Shown in pieces: positions 43,281-51,500 of a stretch of DNA of 64,000 nt (position 1 is its first letter; each line of letters begins with the position of its first letter). This stretch comes from Marinobacterium aestuarii (GTDB taxonomy: Bacteria; Pseudomonadota; Gammaproteobacteria; Pseudomonadales; Balneatricaceae), in contig NZ_CP015839.1 in assembly GCF_001651805.1 (NCBI RefSeq), positions 5,084,001 through 5,148,000 of the forward strand, read 5' to 3'. The notes under the pieces are model-generated. The model was not told the origin of the DNA and made no database searches. It saw only the letters and a program-made list of their open reading frames with translations. The position numbers and the translations under genes were made by a program.

Positions 43281-45380
43281 TCAGAAATCCAGCCGCCCCT
43301 CCAGGATAAAGGCGCGACCCGGGCCAGACACACGCCCGACCGGGCTGACATCGGCACCACGGAAGTAGTAGTCCTCATCCAGCAGGTTGGTCGCCGCCAC
43401 GGCCAGGTTCAGGTTGTTGCCGCCGCCAAGGGCAATATCCCGCCCCAGGCGCGCATTCACCAGGGTATAGGACGGCAGCTTGCCGGCATCACCGTTGGCC
43501 GTTTCCGCCACCGTATTGGCGGCATCGCTGAAGCTGTCGCTGGCATACTGGGCGCTCAGGCTGGCCTGCCACTGCAGGTACTGGTAGCCGGCCCGCAGGC
43601 TGAGGTGGTGCTGCGAGGCGTTCGGCAACTCATTGCCGGCATTGGCACCGTTAAGCTGCTCGGTATCCAGATAGGTGTACCCCAGGCCCAGGCTCAGACG
43701 CTCGGTGGTCTGCCAGTCCGCTTCCAGCTCGATACCCTGGTGGCGGGTCTCGCCCAGGTTCTCGTAGCGATCCAGCGCCTTGTTGTACTGAATCTGATCA
43801 TCGTAATCGATGCGGAACAGCGTGGCCGAGGTTGCAAGCTCAGGCATCGCCTGCCAGCGGGCACCCAGCTCGTAGTTCCAGGCGGTTTCGTTGGCGACGT
43901 CCTCGGCCTTGGTGGCCTGGGCGATCTGTACCGGCACCAGGGAACGCTGAGTGTTGGCAAACAGGAATACGCTGTCGCTGGCCTGCAGCCCCAGGGTCAG
44001 GCCCGGCAGGACTTCATCGGCATTGTTGGTCGACTCGGTGGCGGCACGCTCGTCGACGAAATCCATCCGCACGTTCTCGTAACGCAGCCCCGGCGTGACT
44101 TCCAGCCGGCCGTCCAGCAGGCTCAGGGTATCGCTGACATAGAGCGCCACGGCGTTGGTTTCCAGGTCCCACTTGCGCACCGAGGCATAGGTGCCACTGG
44201 CCAGCTCTTCGCGGTTGACGTCAAAATCCACCGTTTCGGAGACGTAGCGTGCCCCCAGGGTCAGGGTGTGATCCCCCTTTTGCACCGTCAGGCGCGGCTC
44301 GGTGCCCCAGACATTGAAGATACGCGGCGAGTCGGCGACATGGCTGGCATCGGCTTCAGGGTCCGCCCAGCTGCCGCCGCTCACCAGGTCCTGACCAAAG
44401 AAGAAGGTGCGGTCGGCACGGTGGGCGAAGTTGCGCCACTGGAACTCCACCGCGTCACTCGGGCGGGCAGTCCAGGTCAGGGTGCCGCGCAGCATGTCGG
44501 CGGCATAGGCATCGTGCGGGCGCTGCGACTGGGTGCGGTCCTGCGCGTAGGCGCTCGGGCTCAGGGCGCCGGGCAGCTGGGCATCGACATCGTAGTACTG
44601 CAACTGTGCGGCCAGCTCGTTGTAATCATTCACGAAATATTCGGCGTCGAGGACGAAATTACGCACCTCGGTATCGGAATGATCACGGAAACCGTCACCG
44701 CTTTGCACATTGGCCTGGAACTGCAGCGCCAGGTCCTCGGTCGCAAAGCCGCCAATACGGTAATAGGTATCGCTGAAGACATTGCCGGTCTCTTCGGCAA
44801 TCACCAGCCGCTGCTGCAGTGTCTGTTCGGTATCGACCGGAATCGGTCGGGTGCGGAAATTCATCACACCGCCGACGTTATTGGGGCCATAGTGCACGGC
44901 GGCACCGCCCCGTACCACGTCAATCGCATCGACGCTGGGCAGGGTGACCGGAAACAGCGAGACACCGACGTTGCTGTAAGGGCCGATGGCGATGGGATAA
45001 CCGTCCACCAGCATTTGCAGACGTTCGCTGCGCAGCGGGTTCAGGCCCCGCAGGCCTATATTCGGCAGAATACCGGTGCCGGTCTCATCCAGTATCTGGA
45101 TGCCGGGGGCCGAGCGCAGCGCATCCTCCAGGTTCAGGGCACCACTTTGCTGCAGCGCTTCCTGATCCAGCAGGGTACGGGAACCGGGATAGACCTTGAT
45201 CTCCTCTTCGCCAGGGGTACCAATCCAGTCGCCCTGCACCGACAGCGCGTCCAGTTCAACCGCATCCTCAGCCCAGCCAACCTGGCTGGTGGCAATGCTG
45301 ACCAAACTGACCGCCACTACCAGTGGCTTTCTCAGAAGCCTGGGGCGCACAAGCTGCTGTGCGCTAAACGACCGGGACAT
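43281..45380 (-). CDS. TonB-dependent ferric siderophore receptor (PvuA-like)
   Basis: A 699-residue outer-membrane receptor. A signal peptide (about 1-38, ending VGWA) precedes a TonB-box-like DAVELDALSV. The plug domain follows (about 60-175; GALNLEDALRSAPGIQIL, GLRGLNPLRSERLQMLVDG, VVRGGAAVHYGPNNVGGVMNF), then a 22-strand barrel ending RAFILEGRLDF with terminal Phe. Of three possible ATGs I prefer 45378-45380, which has GGAGA 7 bases upstream; ATG 45402 is the alternative. It is last of the siderophore locus, after the transporter genes, with its own Fur-like site. Vibrioferrin specificity is inferred from context. Confidence 0.88.
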   Translation of the reverse strand: MSRSFSAQQLVRPRLLRKPLVVAVSLVSIATSQVGWAEDAVELDALSVQGDWIGTPGEEEIKVYPGSRTLLDQEALQQSGALNLEDALRSAPGIQILDETGTGILPNIGLRGLNPLRSERLQMLVDGYPIAIGPYSNVGVSLFPVTLPSVDAIDVVRGGAAVHYGPNNVGGVMNFRTRPIPVDTEQTLQQRLVIAEETGNVFSDTYYRIGGFATEDLALQFQANVQSGDGFRDHSDTEVRNFVLDAEYFVNDYNELAAQLQYYDVDAQLPGALSPSAYAQDRTQSQRPHDAYAADMLRGTLTWTARPSDAVEFQWRNFAHRADRTFFFGQDLVSGGSWADPEADASHVADSPRIFNVWGTEPRLTVQKGDHTLTLGARYVSETVDFDVNREELASGTYASVRKWDLETNAVALYVSDTLSLLDGRLEVTPGLRYENVRMDFVDERAATESTNNADEVLPGLTLGLQASDSVFLFANTQRSLVPVQIAQATKAEDVANETAWNYELGARWQAMPELATSATLFRIDYDDQIQYNKALDRYENLGETRHQGIELEADWQTTERLSLGLGYTYLDTEQLNGANAGNELPNASQHHLSLRAGYQYLQWQASLSAQYASDSFSDAANTVAETANGDAGKLPSYTLVNARLGRDIALGGGNNLNLAVAATNLLDEDYYFRGADVSPVGRVSGPGRAFILEGRLDF

Positions 45381-45433
45381 AAGGTTCTCCAATTGCGTTT
45401 TCATTAAATCTAAATGATAAGTGTTCGCAATTG

Positions 45434-45452
45434 TATCTAGATTATAATTCTC
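45434..45452 (-). promoter_or_regulatory. Fur-box-like site before the receptor gene
   Basis: The minus strand GAGAATTATAATCTAGATA matches 13 of 19 positions of the GATAATGATAATCATTATC Fur consensus. It is 54 bases upstream of the chosen receptor start, so the receptor can be transcribed separately from pvuBCDE. Confidence 0.6.
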
Positions 45453-45480
45453 ATACAACCTCTTAATCGACGCTGAATGC

Positions 45481-45506
45481 ACCAATCACCAATCACCAAT
45501 CACCAA
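45481..45506. repeat. Short tandem repeat ACCAATC x 3.7
   Basis: Three full and one partial (ACCAAT) 7-base units without interruption, 29 bases upstream of the Fur-like site of the receptor promoter. It lies between the transporter ATPase stop (45555) and the receptor start. Confidence 0.9.
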
Positions 45507-45554
45507 TGAACACAGGACTCTGCCCGGCCAGGGCTGCCGGGGCTTTCAAGCGGC

Positions 45555-46346
45555 CTAAAGCAGCGGCCGCACCAGGGACGATACCGGCACGAACTGCGGC
45601 CTGCCGGTCAGCTCATCCGGGGCGACCCGGGCATGCACCCGGAACACATCGGCCAGTAACGCCTGCGTCAGCACTTCAGCCGGTGCGCCCTCCTGCTCCA
45701 GCCGGCCTGCCCGCATGGCCACCAGGCGATGACCAAACTGCGCCGCCTGGTTCAGATCGTGCAGCGACATGATCACGGTCAGGCCCTGCTGCTGGTTCAG
45801 TTCGCTCAGCAACTCCAGCACCTCGAGCTGGTGGCCCAGGTCGAGGTAGGTGGTCGGCTCATCCAGAATCAGAATATCGGCCTGCTGTGCCAGCGACAGC
45901 GCAATCCAGGCGCGCTGCCGCTCACCGCCGGACAGCGCCGACAAGGGCCGCGCCTCGAAGCCCCCCAGGCCCGTGACCCGGATCGCCCAGCGCACCATTT
46001 TAAAATCCTGCTCGCTCGGCTGACCCAGCAAGCGCTGATAGGGAAAGCGGCCGTAGCGCACCAGCTGCTCCACGGTCAGGCCATCCGGCGCCACCGGATG
46101 CTGTGGCAGCATGGCCAGGCGCTGCGCCAGTTCACGCCGCTTCCAGCGCCTGATCGAGCGTCCGTCCAGCAGGACCTGACCCTGCTGCGGTTGTAGCAGA
46201 CCGGCCAAGGCTCGCAGCAAGGTGCTCTTGCCGCAGCCATTGGGACCGATAAGACAATGAATCCGGCCGGTATCTACTTCCAAGCTCAGTTGCGGTACGA
46301 CGATCTTGTCGTCATAGCCCAGCTTCAGTTCCTGTGCCGATAACAT
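45555..46346 (-). CDS. Iron-siderophore ABC transporter ATP-binding protein (PvuE/FecE-like)
   Basis: A 263-residue ATPase for ferric siderophore import. It has Walker [19 protein letters not shown], the Q loop region MLPQHPVAPDG, signature ALSGGERQRAWIALSLAQ, Walker B ILILDEPTTYLDL, and the H loop MSLHDLNQAAQFG. ATG 46344-46346 has AGGAGGAAGAGG upstream, so the longer frame is rejected. Last of the four transporter genes. The FecE/FhuC family assignment is firm, the substrate inferred. Confidence 0.9.
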   Translation of the reverse strand: MLSAQELKLGYDDKIVVPQLSLEVDTGRIHCLIGPNGCGKSTLLRALAGLLQPQQGQVLLDGRSIRRWKRRELAQRLAMLPQHPVAPDGLTVEQLVRYGRFPYQRLLGQPSEQDFKMVRWAIRVTGLGGFEARPLSALSGGERQRAWIALSLAQQADILILDEPTTYLDLGHQLEVLELLSELNQQQGLTVIMSLHDLNQAAQFGHRLVAMRAGRLEQEGAPAEVLTQALLADVFRVHARVAPDELTGRPQFVPVSSLVRPLL

Positions 46347-46360
46347 GCGTCCTCTTCCTC

Positions 46361-47428
46361 CTACGCCTGCCTGCGTGCCAGCAGGTAGATAAAAAACGGT
46401 ACCCCAAGCAGGGACGTAATCACCCCGATGGGAATCTCCGCCGGCACCAGCAGCAAGCGTCCGAGCAGGTCCGACAGCATCACCAGCAGGGCACCGAACA
46501 GGGGCCCCAGCACCAGCTGCAGCCGCAGGTCCGGACCACAGCACAGGCGGGCGATCTGCGCCACGATGAGGCCGATAAAGCCGATCGGCCCCACCACCCC
46601 CACGGCACTGGCGGCAAAGAGCACCGCCACCAGCAGCAGTGCGAAACGCCACAGTTCCACCCGCAACCCCAGGCTGCTGGCGACATCGTCCCCCAGCTGC
46701 AACAGGTTGGCACCGGCCAGCAGCAGCGGCAGCAGACTCAGCGCCAACAGCGTCCAGGGCAGCAGAGCCCAGAGGTGCTCCCAGCCACGGCCAAACAGAC
46801 TGCCCGCCAGCCAGATCAGCACCGTTTCGGTATTCATGGACCCCCAGCCCGCCAGCACCCCGGTGGCCAGTGCATTCAGCACACTGGCCACGGCAATGCC
46901 GCTGAGCACCAGCCGCACCGGCGTAACGCCGCGACTCCAGCCCAGCCGGTACACCGCCGCGGCGGCCAGAATGCCACCACCACTACTGATCAGCGGCAGC
47001 CAGTCGAGGCTGATCGAAAGAGCCGAATAGCTGCCGCTGTCGCCCCAGACTCGCTCGGCCATGACAAAGGCCAGCACCGCCGCCAGGCTGGCGCCGGCAT
47101 TGATGCCCAGCACACCGGCATCCGCCAGGGGGTTGCGCATCACGGCCTGCAGCACTGAGCCTGCGATGGCAAAATGCACCCCCACCAGCAGCCCCAGCAG
47201 TACTCGCGGCAGGCGCAGGTTCCAGACGATATCGGTGGCTACTGCATCCCCCTCACCGTTGAGTGCCCGCCAGACCTGCAGTGGCGTCAGCGTCACAGCA
47301 CCGTAGAGCAGGTTCAGCACCAGGGCCACGGCAATCAGCGCCAGTAACAGCAGCGCAAGCCCCAGTAGACGCGGAAATTCAAAGCGCCGCAGCTGGGCCG
47401 GCGGTGCGCATTGTGTTTGTGCCAGCAT
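46361..47428 (-). CDS. Iron-siderophore ABC transporter permease (PvuD/FecD-like)
   Basis: A 355-residue FecCD-family permease with about 9-10 helices. Family signatures are LRLPRVLLGLLVGVHFAIAGSVLQAVMRNPLADAGVLGI (split in the sequence as LRLPRVLLGLLVG and NPLADAGVLGINAGA) and VGPIGFIGLIVAQIARL. The stop of the preceding permease overlaps its start (TGATG). It forms a heterodimer with the other permease and ends 14 bases before the ATPase. Confidence 0.92.
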   Translation of the reverse strand: MLAQTQCAPPAQLRRFEFPRLLGLALLLLALIAVALVLNLLYGAVTLTPLQVWRALNGEGDAVATDIVWNLRLPRVLLGLLVGVHFAIAGSVLQAVMRNPLADAGVLGINAGASLAAVLAFVMAERVWGDSGSYSALSISLDWLPLISSGGGILAAAAVYRLGWSRGVTPVRLVLSGIAVASVLNALATGVLAGWGSMNTETVLIWLAGSLFGRGWEHLWALLPWTLLALSLLPLLLAGANLLQLGDDVASSLGLRVELWRFALLLVAVLFAASAVGVVGPIGFIGLIVAQIARLCCGPDLRLQLVLGPLFGALLVMLSDLLGRLLLVPAEIPIGVITSLLGVPFFIYLLARRQA

Positions 47429-48462
47429 CACAGAACCCTCGTGCGAATCAGCCAGATAAATAGCGGGCCGCCGAGAAGCGCCGTAAACATGCCCAAGGGC
47501 AGTTCGGCCGGCGCCGCCAGGGTGCGGGCAAGCAGGTCACTCAGAGTCACCAGCAGTGCACCCAGCAACATGACCGCCGGCAGCGCAAAGCGCTGATCCG
47601 AGCCCAGCAGCAGACGTACCAGATGGGGCGCCACCAGACCGACAAAGCCCACCGGACCCGCCACCGCCACGGTCGCTGCCGTCAGCGCCACGGCGATACC
47701 GACAAAGCCCAGACGCCACAGCAGCACACGGGCACCCAGGGCCCGGGCGACGGCATCGTCCAGCCGCAGCAGATTCAGATAGCGGGAGAAACACATCACC
47801 AGAAGGAGGCCACCACAGGCCCAGGGCAAAATCAGCTGTACATGGCTCCAGCCCCGCCCCTGCAGACCACCGGCCAGCCAGAAATAGAGTTGCTGCGCCT
47901 GGGCACCGGAAAACAGCAGAAAAGCGGTTGCCAGCGCGGTGGCCAGGGCCGTCACGGCGATGCCGGCCAGGGCCAGGCGCAGGGGCGTAAAGCCGCCCTG
48001 CGCCGCCAGCACAAAAGTCAGCGCGGCCGCCAGTGTGCCTCCCAGCATGCCTATCCAGGGCAGCCAGCTGGCACTCACTACGAAACAGACCTGGGCCACC
48101 ACCACCAGCATGGAGGCACCGGCAACCACACCGGTAATACCCGGGGACGCCAGCGGATTGCGGGTCACCGTCTGCATCACCCAGCCGGCAACGCCAAGGC
48201 TCGCGCCCACCAGCAGACCGGCCAGAAAACGCGGCAGCCGCAGCTCCCACACCAGTATCGCGGGCATGCCGGTTTCAGTGCCATTCAATACACGCCAGAG
48301 TGCCTGCAGTGACACAGGGACGGCGCCGGCGGCCAGGGCCAGGGCCGCGGTGGCGAGCAAGGCAATGACCAGCCCGGCGAGCAGGCCCGGACCCTTGAAA
48401 TCCGCGCCTGGGGCCGGGGCGGATCGCAGCGCCGACAGGGTTGCGTGCAGCATTCTCGGCAA
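47428..48462 (-). CDS. Iron-siderophore ABC transporter permease (PvuC/FecC-like)
   Basis: A 344-residue FecCD-family permease. It contains ELRLPRFLAGLLVGASLGVAG (shown in part), NPLASPGITGVVAGA and VAGPVGFVGLVAPHLVRLL, the helix that contacts the ATPase. It follows the binding-protein gene by 6 bases and overlaps the second permease. The two permeases share an ancient duplication but are clearly distinct. Confidence 0.92.
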   Translation of the reverse strand: MPRMLHATLSALRSAPAPGADFKGPGLLAGLVIALLATAALALAAGAVPVSLQALWRVLNGTETGMPAILVWELRLPRFLAGLLVGASLGVAGWVMQTVTRNPLASPGITGVVAGASMLVVVAQVCFVVSASWLPWIGMLGGTLAAALTFVLAAQGGFTPLRLALAGIAVTALATALATAFLLFSGAQAQQLYFWLAGGLQGRGWSHVQLILPWACGGLLLVMCFSRYLNLLRLDDAVARALGARVLLWRLGFVGIAVALTAATVAVAGPVGFVGLVAPHLVRLLLGSDQRFALPAVMLLGALLVTLSDLLARTLAAPAELPLGMFTALLGGPLFIWLIRTRVL

Positions 48463-48468
48463 CCCGGC

Positions 48469-49407
48469 CTAGTGAAACAGCCGGCTGGCCAGGGAGGCGG
48501 GCAACTGCGGCTGGGAAAAGGTTTCAGGGTACAGGCGCCAGGCCATTTCCCGCAGAATGTACTCACGGGCAATGGGGCCGCCGCCTTCCTTCCAGTGCAG
48601 GCCCACCTCATATACGCGCCCCTGCTGCACGGCCTTCAGATAGGGCCACACCGGGTTGGCGGCATAGGCATGGCGGGTACTGGAGGCAAACATGAAGATC
48701 ACATCGGGGTTCAGCGCCAGCAGCTGCTCCAGGCTGAGCTGGAAGCCAAACGGGACCGCTTGTTCGGGTGTGGGCGACGGGCCTATGCTGTTGGTCGCCT
48801 GCAGCCGGCGCAGCAGATCGGTGGTCAGAAAATGGTCGTAATAGGCAAAGGGCGCTTCGCCGCTGCCCGCCAGCAGCACGGCACTGATTCCGCCGGGAGC
48901 CCGGCGGCCAAAATCATCCACCAGCGCCTCGAAGTCGGCATTCAGCGCTTGGCCTTCTGCCGCCTTGCCCAGCGCCGTGGCAATGCCCGCCACCGCCCGC
49001 AGGCTGTCGTCATGACTGATCACATCGAAGGCATAGAAAGGTGCCAGGGCGCTGAGCTTTTGCGCACTGGGTTCGGTATAGCGGCGGATCGCCAGAATCA
49101 GATCAGGCTGCAGCGCCGACAGCAGCTCCAGGTTGGTACTGGCGCGCTGCCCCAGGCTCGGCACGCCCTCCATCAGCGGCCCGAGAAAATCCGGTGTCGG
49201 GCGATCGCCGAAGGTGGATGCCCCCGCCGGCGCAACCCCCAGGGCCACCAGGGTGTCGGCGGCGAAGGTCGAAATGGCGACCACTTTGCGGGCGCCGTCC
49301 TGAGGCTGGATCAGCTGCCCCCGGTCGTCTGTTGCCGCCTGTGCCACTGGCGCCAGTAACGTCAGCGTGCCCACCACCATCAATGCCACTAGCCCCTGAA
49401 ATCGCAT
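48469..49407 (-). CDS. Iron-siderophore periplasmic binding protein (PvuB/FecB-like)
   Basis: A 312-residue cluster-8 type binding protein. Signal peptide MRFQGLVALMVVGTLTLLAP with cleavage after VAQA; no lipobox. The two lobes show KVVAISTFAADTLVALGVAPAG and LELLSALQPDLIL, then LEQLLALNPDVIFMFAS. I start at ATG 49405-49407. First gene of the uptake operon with a Fur-like site about 50 bases upstream. Its ligand is inferred from the neighbouring biosynthesis genes. Confidence 0.9.
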   Translation of the reverse strand: MRFQGLVALMVVGTLTLLAPVAQAATDDRGQLIQPQDGARKVVAISTFAADTLVALGVAPAGASTFGDRPTPDFLGPLMEGVPSLGQRASTNLELLSALQPDLILAIRRYTEPSAQKLSALAPFYAFDVISHDDSLRAVAGIATALGKAAEGQALNADFEALVDDFGRRAPGGISAVLLAGSGEAPFAYYDHFLTTDLLRRLQATNSIGPSPTPEQAVPFGFQLSLEQLLALNPDVIFMFASSTRHAYAANPVWPYLKAVQQGRVYEVGLHWKEGGGPIAREYILREMAWRLYPETFSQPQLPASLASRLFH

Positions 49408-49455
49408 ATATCCATTCTCTGTACTGAATGCCTGGGCCCGCATTCTAAATCAAAC

Positions 49456-49474
49456 AATAATGATTTGCATTTTG
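49456..49474 (-). promoter_or_regulatory. Fur-box-like site before the uptake operon
   Basis: The minus strand CAAAATGCAAATCATTATT matches 14 of 19 positions of the Fur consensus, including an uninterrupted AATCATTAT. It lies between the aldolase-family gene and pvuB, so uptake genes may have their own promoter besides read-through. Confidence 0.65.
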
Positions 49475-49521
49475 ATTACCATAAATATCTCCGTTGCCAT
49501 TCCGCCATGGGCAACAGTGCA

Positions 49522-50286
49522 CTAACACTCAAAAGAATCGCGGTATTCCCGCAACCGCCGAAACAGAATGCCGCGATCCTCCCCCAGCAGGAAGGTATCG
49601 ACGCCCGCCTCGCGCCAACGCTCGAACTGGCCGGGGGCACGTGGTATGGCACAGAACCGGGCCCCCGCCAGGCGGGTCTTGCGCGCCACTGTGGCAATCG
49701 CCTGCTGCACATCCGCGTGCATGACGTTCGGCCCGACGCCATAGGAAAGCGCCAGATCCATGGCCCCTTCCAGAATCCAGTCCACACCCGGAACTTGCAA
49801 AATGGCGTCCAGATTATCAACCCCGCTGCGGGTTTCGATCATCAGCACCACCAGTATTTCGTCATTGGCCCGTACCAGATAGTCCCCCAGCGCCAGGGTG
49901 CCAAAGCCGGTCGTGCGCCCGCCGGTAACGCCGCGTTGCCCCTGTGGCGCATAGCGCGCCGCCGCAACCACGGCCTGGGCCTCAGCCATATCATTCACCC
50001 GCGGTACCACGACCCCCAGGGCCCCGGCATCCAGCGCGCGCTGGATCGCGCCCGGATCGACACCTGGAACCCGCACCAGGGGCGCAATGCCGGCGGCCTC
50101 CGCCGCCCGAATCATATGTTCGAGGGTTTCAGGATTGACGCTCAGGTGCTCCATATCAAGGATCACAAAGTCGTAACCGGCGTAGCCCAGCATCTCCACC
50201 AGCCAGGGACTGGGCACCGAATTGAGCATGCCGCAGACCGCGTCCCCCGCCGCCAGCTTTTGTTTTAGCGGATTCAACTGCAGCAT
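49522..50286 (-). CDS. HpcH/HpaI-family protein, SbnG-like siderophore citrate synthase candidate
   Basis: A 254-residue TIM-barrel protein of the HpcH/HpaI aldolase family. SbnG (staphyloferrin B) and AcsB (achromobactin) belong to this family, and SbnG is a metal-dependent citrate synthase from oxaloacetate and acetyl-CoA. Here Arg72 (LVRVPG), Glu151 (MIETR) and Asp177 (EGAMDLA) occupy the places of the conserved arginine and metal ligands of the family. The catalytic DMEH is at 44-47. Its ATG overlaps the stop of the decarboxylase gene by one base, so it is translated with the siderophore operon. Citrate synthase activity is inferred; an aldolase on another oxo acid is possible. Confidence 0.75.
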   Translation of the reverse strand: MLQLNPLKQKLAAGDAVCGMLNSVPSPWLVEMLGYAGYDFVILDMEHLSVNPETLEHMIRAAEAAGIAPLVRVPGVDPGAIQRALDAGALGVVVPRVNDMAEAQAVVAAARYAPQGQRGVTGGRTTGFGTLALGDYLVRANDEILVVLMIETRSGVDNLDAILQVPGVDWILEGAMDLALSYGVGPNVMHADVQQAIATVARKTRLAGARFCAIPRAPGQFERWREAGVDTFLLGEDRGILFRRLREYRDSFEC

Positions 50287-51485
50287 CAGCCCGCCTCCGG
50301 CTCATCAATAAAATGCATCAGCGGCGCGGGGTGGCGCAAAAACTGCTGATGGGAGATGTTCCATGCATAGGCGCCCGCCAGGCTGAACAGCAGCAGATCG
50401 CCGACCGCCAGCGCCTCAACCTCGACCTGGGACGCCAGCACATCCTTGGGCGTACAGAGCTGCCCCACCACCGTGACCTGTGCGTTTTCAAGCCTGTCGC
50501 CGGCGCCCAGCGGCAGCCGCCTGAAGGGATGGCTGTGCCCCTGGGCGGCGGGGGTACGAAAATGATGCGTGCCGCCACGGCAGATGGCAAACCAGCTGCC
50601 ATGGGTACGTTTGAGCTCCAGCACCTCCATCAGGTAATAGCCGCAGGGCGATGTCAGGTAGCGGCCGCACTCGAAGCGAATGCGGTAAGCCGCTACCTGC
50701 TCCGCCTCGATCAGCCGATGCAGACCGGCGCTGAACAGTGGCCAGTCGAACTGGGACTCAGGCGTACGGTAGTTAATGCCAATGCCACCGCCGACATTGA
50801 TCTGATCGATCTCCAGCGCGTATTGCTCACGCCAGCGCCGCACCTGGCGGAAGTAGTCTGCCAGCAGCGCCAGATGCGCCGCGGCATCCTGCTGGTGCGA
50901 CACCAGGTGAAAATGAAAGCCGCGCAAGCGCAGTTGCGGATGGTCTTTAATAAAGTCGATACAGGCCGGCAGATCGACCGGATCTATGCCGAACGGCGTC
51001 GGCTTGCCCCCCATCGTCAGCGTGGTTTGCGGCAGGTTCGGCAGCGCCAGATTCATGCGCAGCAGTATCGCCTGACTCCGCCCCTGTGCCTGCAGCAGCA
51101 CCGCCAGACGGCGCAGCTCAGCCAGGCTTTCCACATGGATCAGCTCGACCCGCTGCTGCAGCGCGCCGGACAGCTCGGAATCCAGCTTGCCGGGGCCGCC
51201 AAAGATCAGTGGCACTTCGGGAAACTGTTCGCGCACCCAATCAATCTCGCCGCCAGAGGCGACTTCAAATCCGTGCAGATGCTCCTCAAGCGCTGCGAGC
51301 ACCGGCCTCTCGGCGTTCGCCTTAACGGCGTAAAACATCTCGCAGTTGGCCGGCAGCGAGGCCACCAGTGACTGTACATGACGCCTCAGCGCCGGCAGGT
51401 CATAGATATAGGCACAGACCGGATCGGTACTCTGTGCCTGCAGACGGGCGGCAACGGCCGCAACCTCGTTGAAACGAAACTCCAT
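50286..51485 (-). CDS. pvsE: PLP-dependent decarboxylase of siderophore synthesis (PvsE/AcsE/SbnH-like)
   Basis: A 399-residue fold-type III decarboxylase of the diaminopimelate/ornithine family. PLP lysine is in FYAVKAN near residue 53; GGGIGINYR, FECGRYLTSPCGYYL and catalytic-Cys CTPKDVLA near residue 345 follow. In vibrioferrin and achromobactin assembly the homologue decarboxylates O-citryl-serine to O-citryl-ethanolamine. It is 15 bases downstream of pvsD and overlaps the SbnG-like gene by one base. Confidence 0.85.
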   Translation of the reverse strand: MEFRFNEVAAVAARLQAQSTDPVCAYIYDLPALRRHVQSLVASLPANCEMFYAVKANAERPVLAALEEHLHGFEVASGGEIDWVREQFPEVPLIFGGPGKLDSELSGALQQRVELIHVESLAELRRLAVLLQAQGRSQAILLRMNLALPNLPQTTLTMGGKPTPFGIDPVDLPACIDFIKDHPQLRLRGFHFHLVSHQQDAAAHLALLADYFRQVRRWREQYALEIDQINVGGGIGINYRTPESQFDWPLFSAGLHRLIEAEQVAAYRIRFECGRYLTSPCGYYLMEVLELKRTHGSWFAICRGGTHHFRTPAAQGHSHPFRRLPLGAGDRLENAQVTVVGQLCTPKDVLASQVEVEALAVGDLLLFSLAGAYAWNISHQQFLRHPAPLMHFIDEPEAG

Positions 51486-51500
51486 GGAAACTCCGGTGTG

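Noticed and set aside
43227-45407. 726-codon plus-strand frame opposite the TonB receptor
   Set aside because: Antisense shadow; no recognisable domain, while the minus frame has complete plug and barrel motifs.
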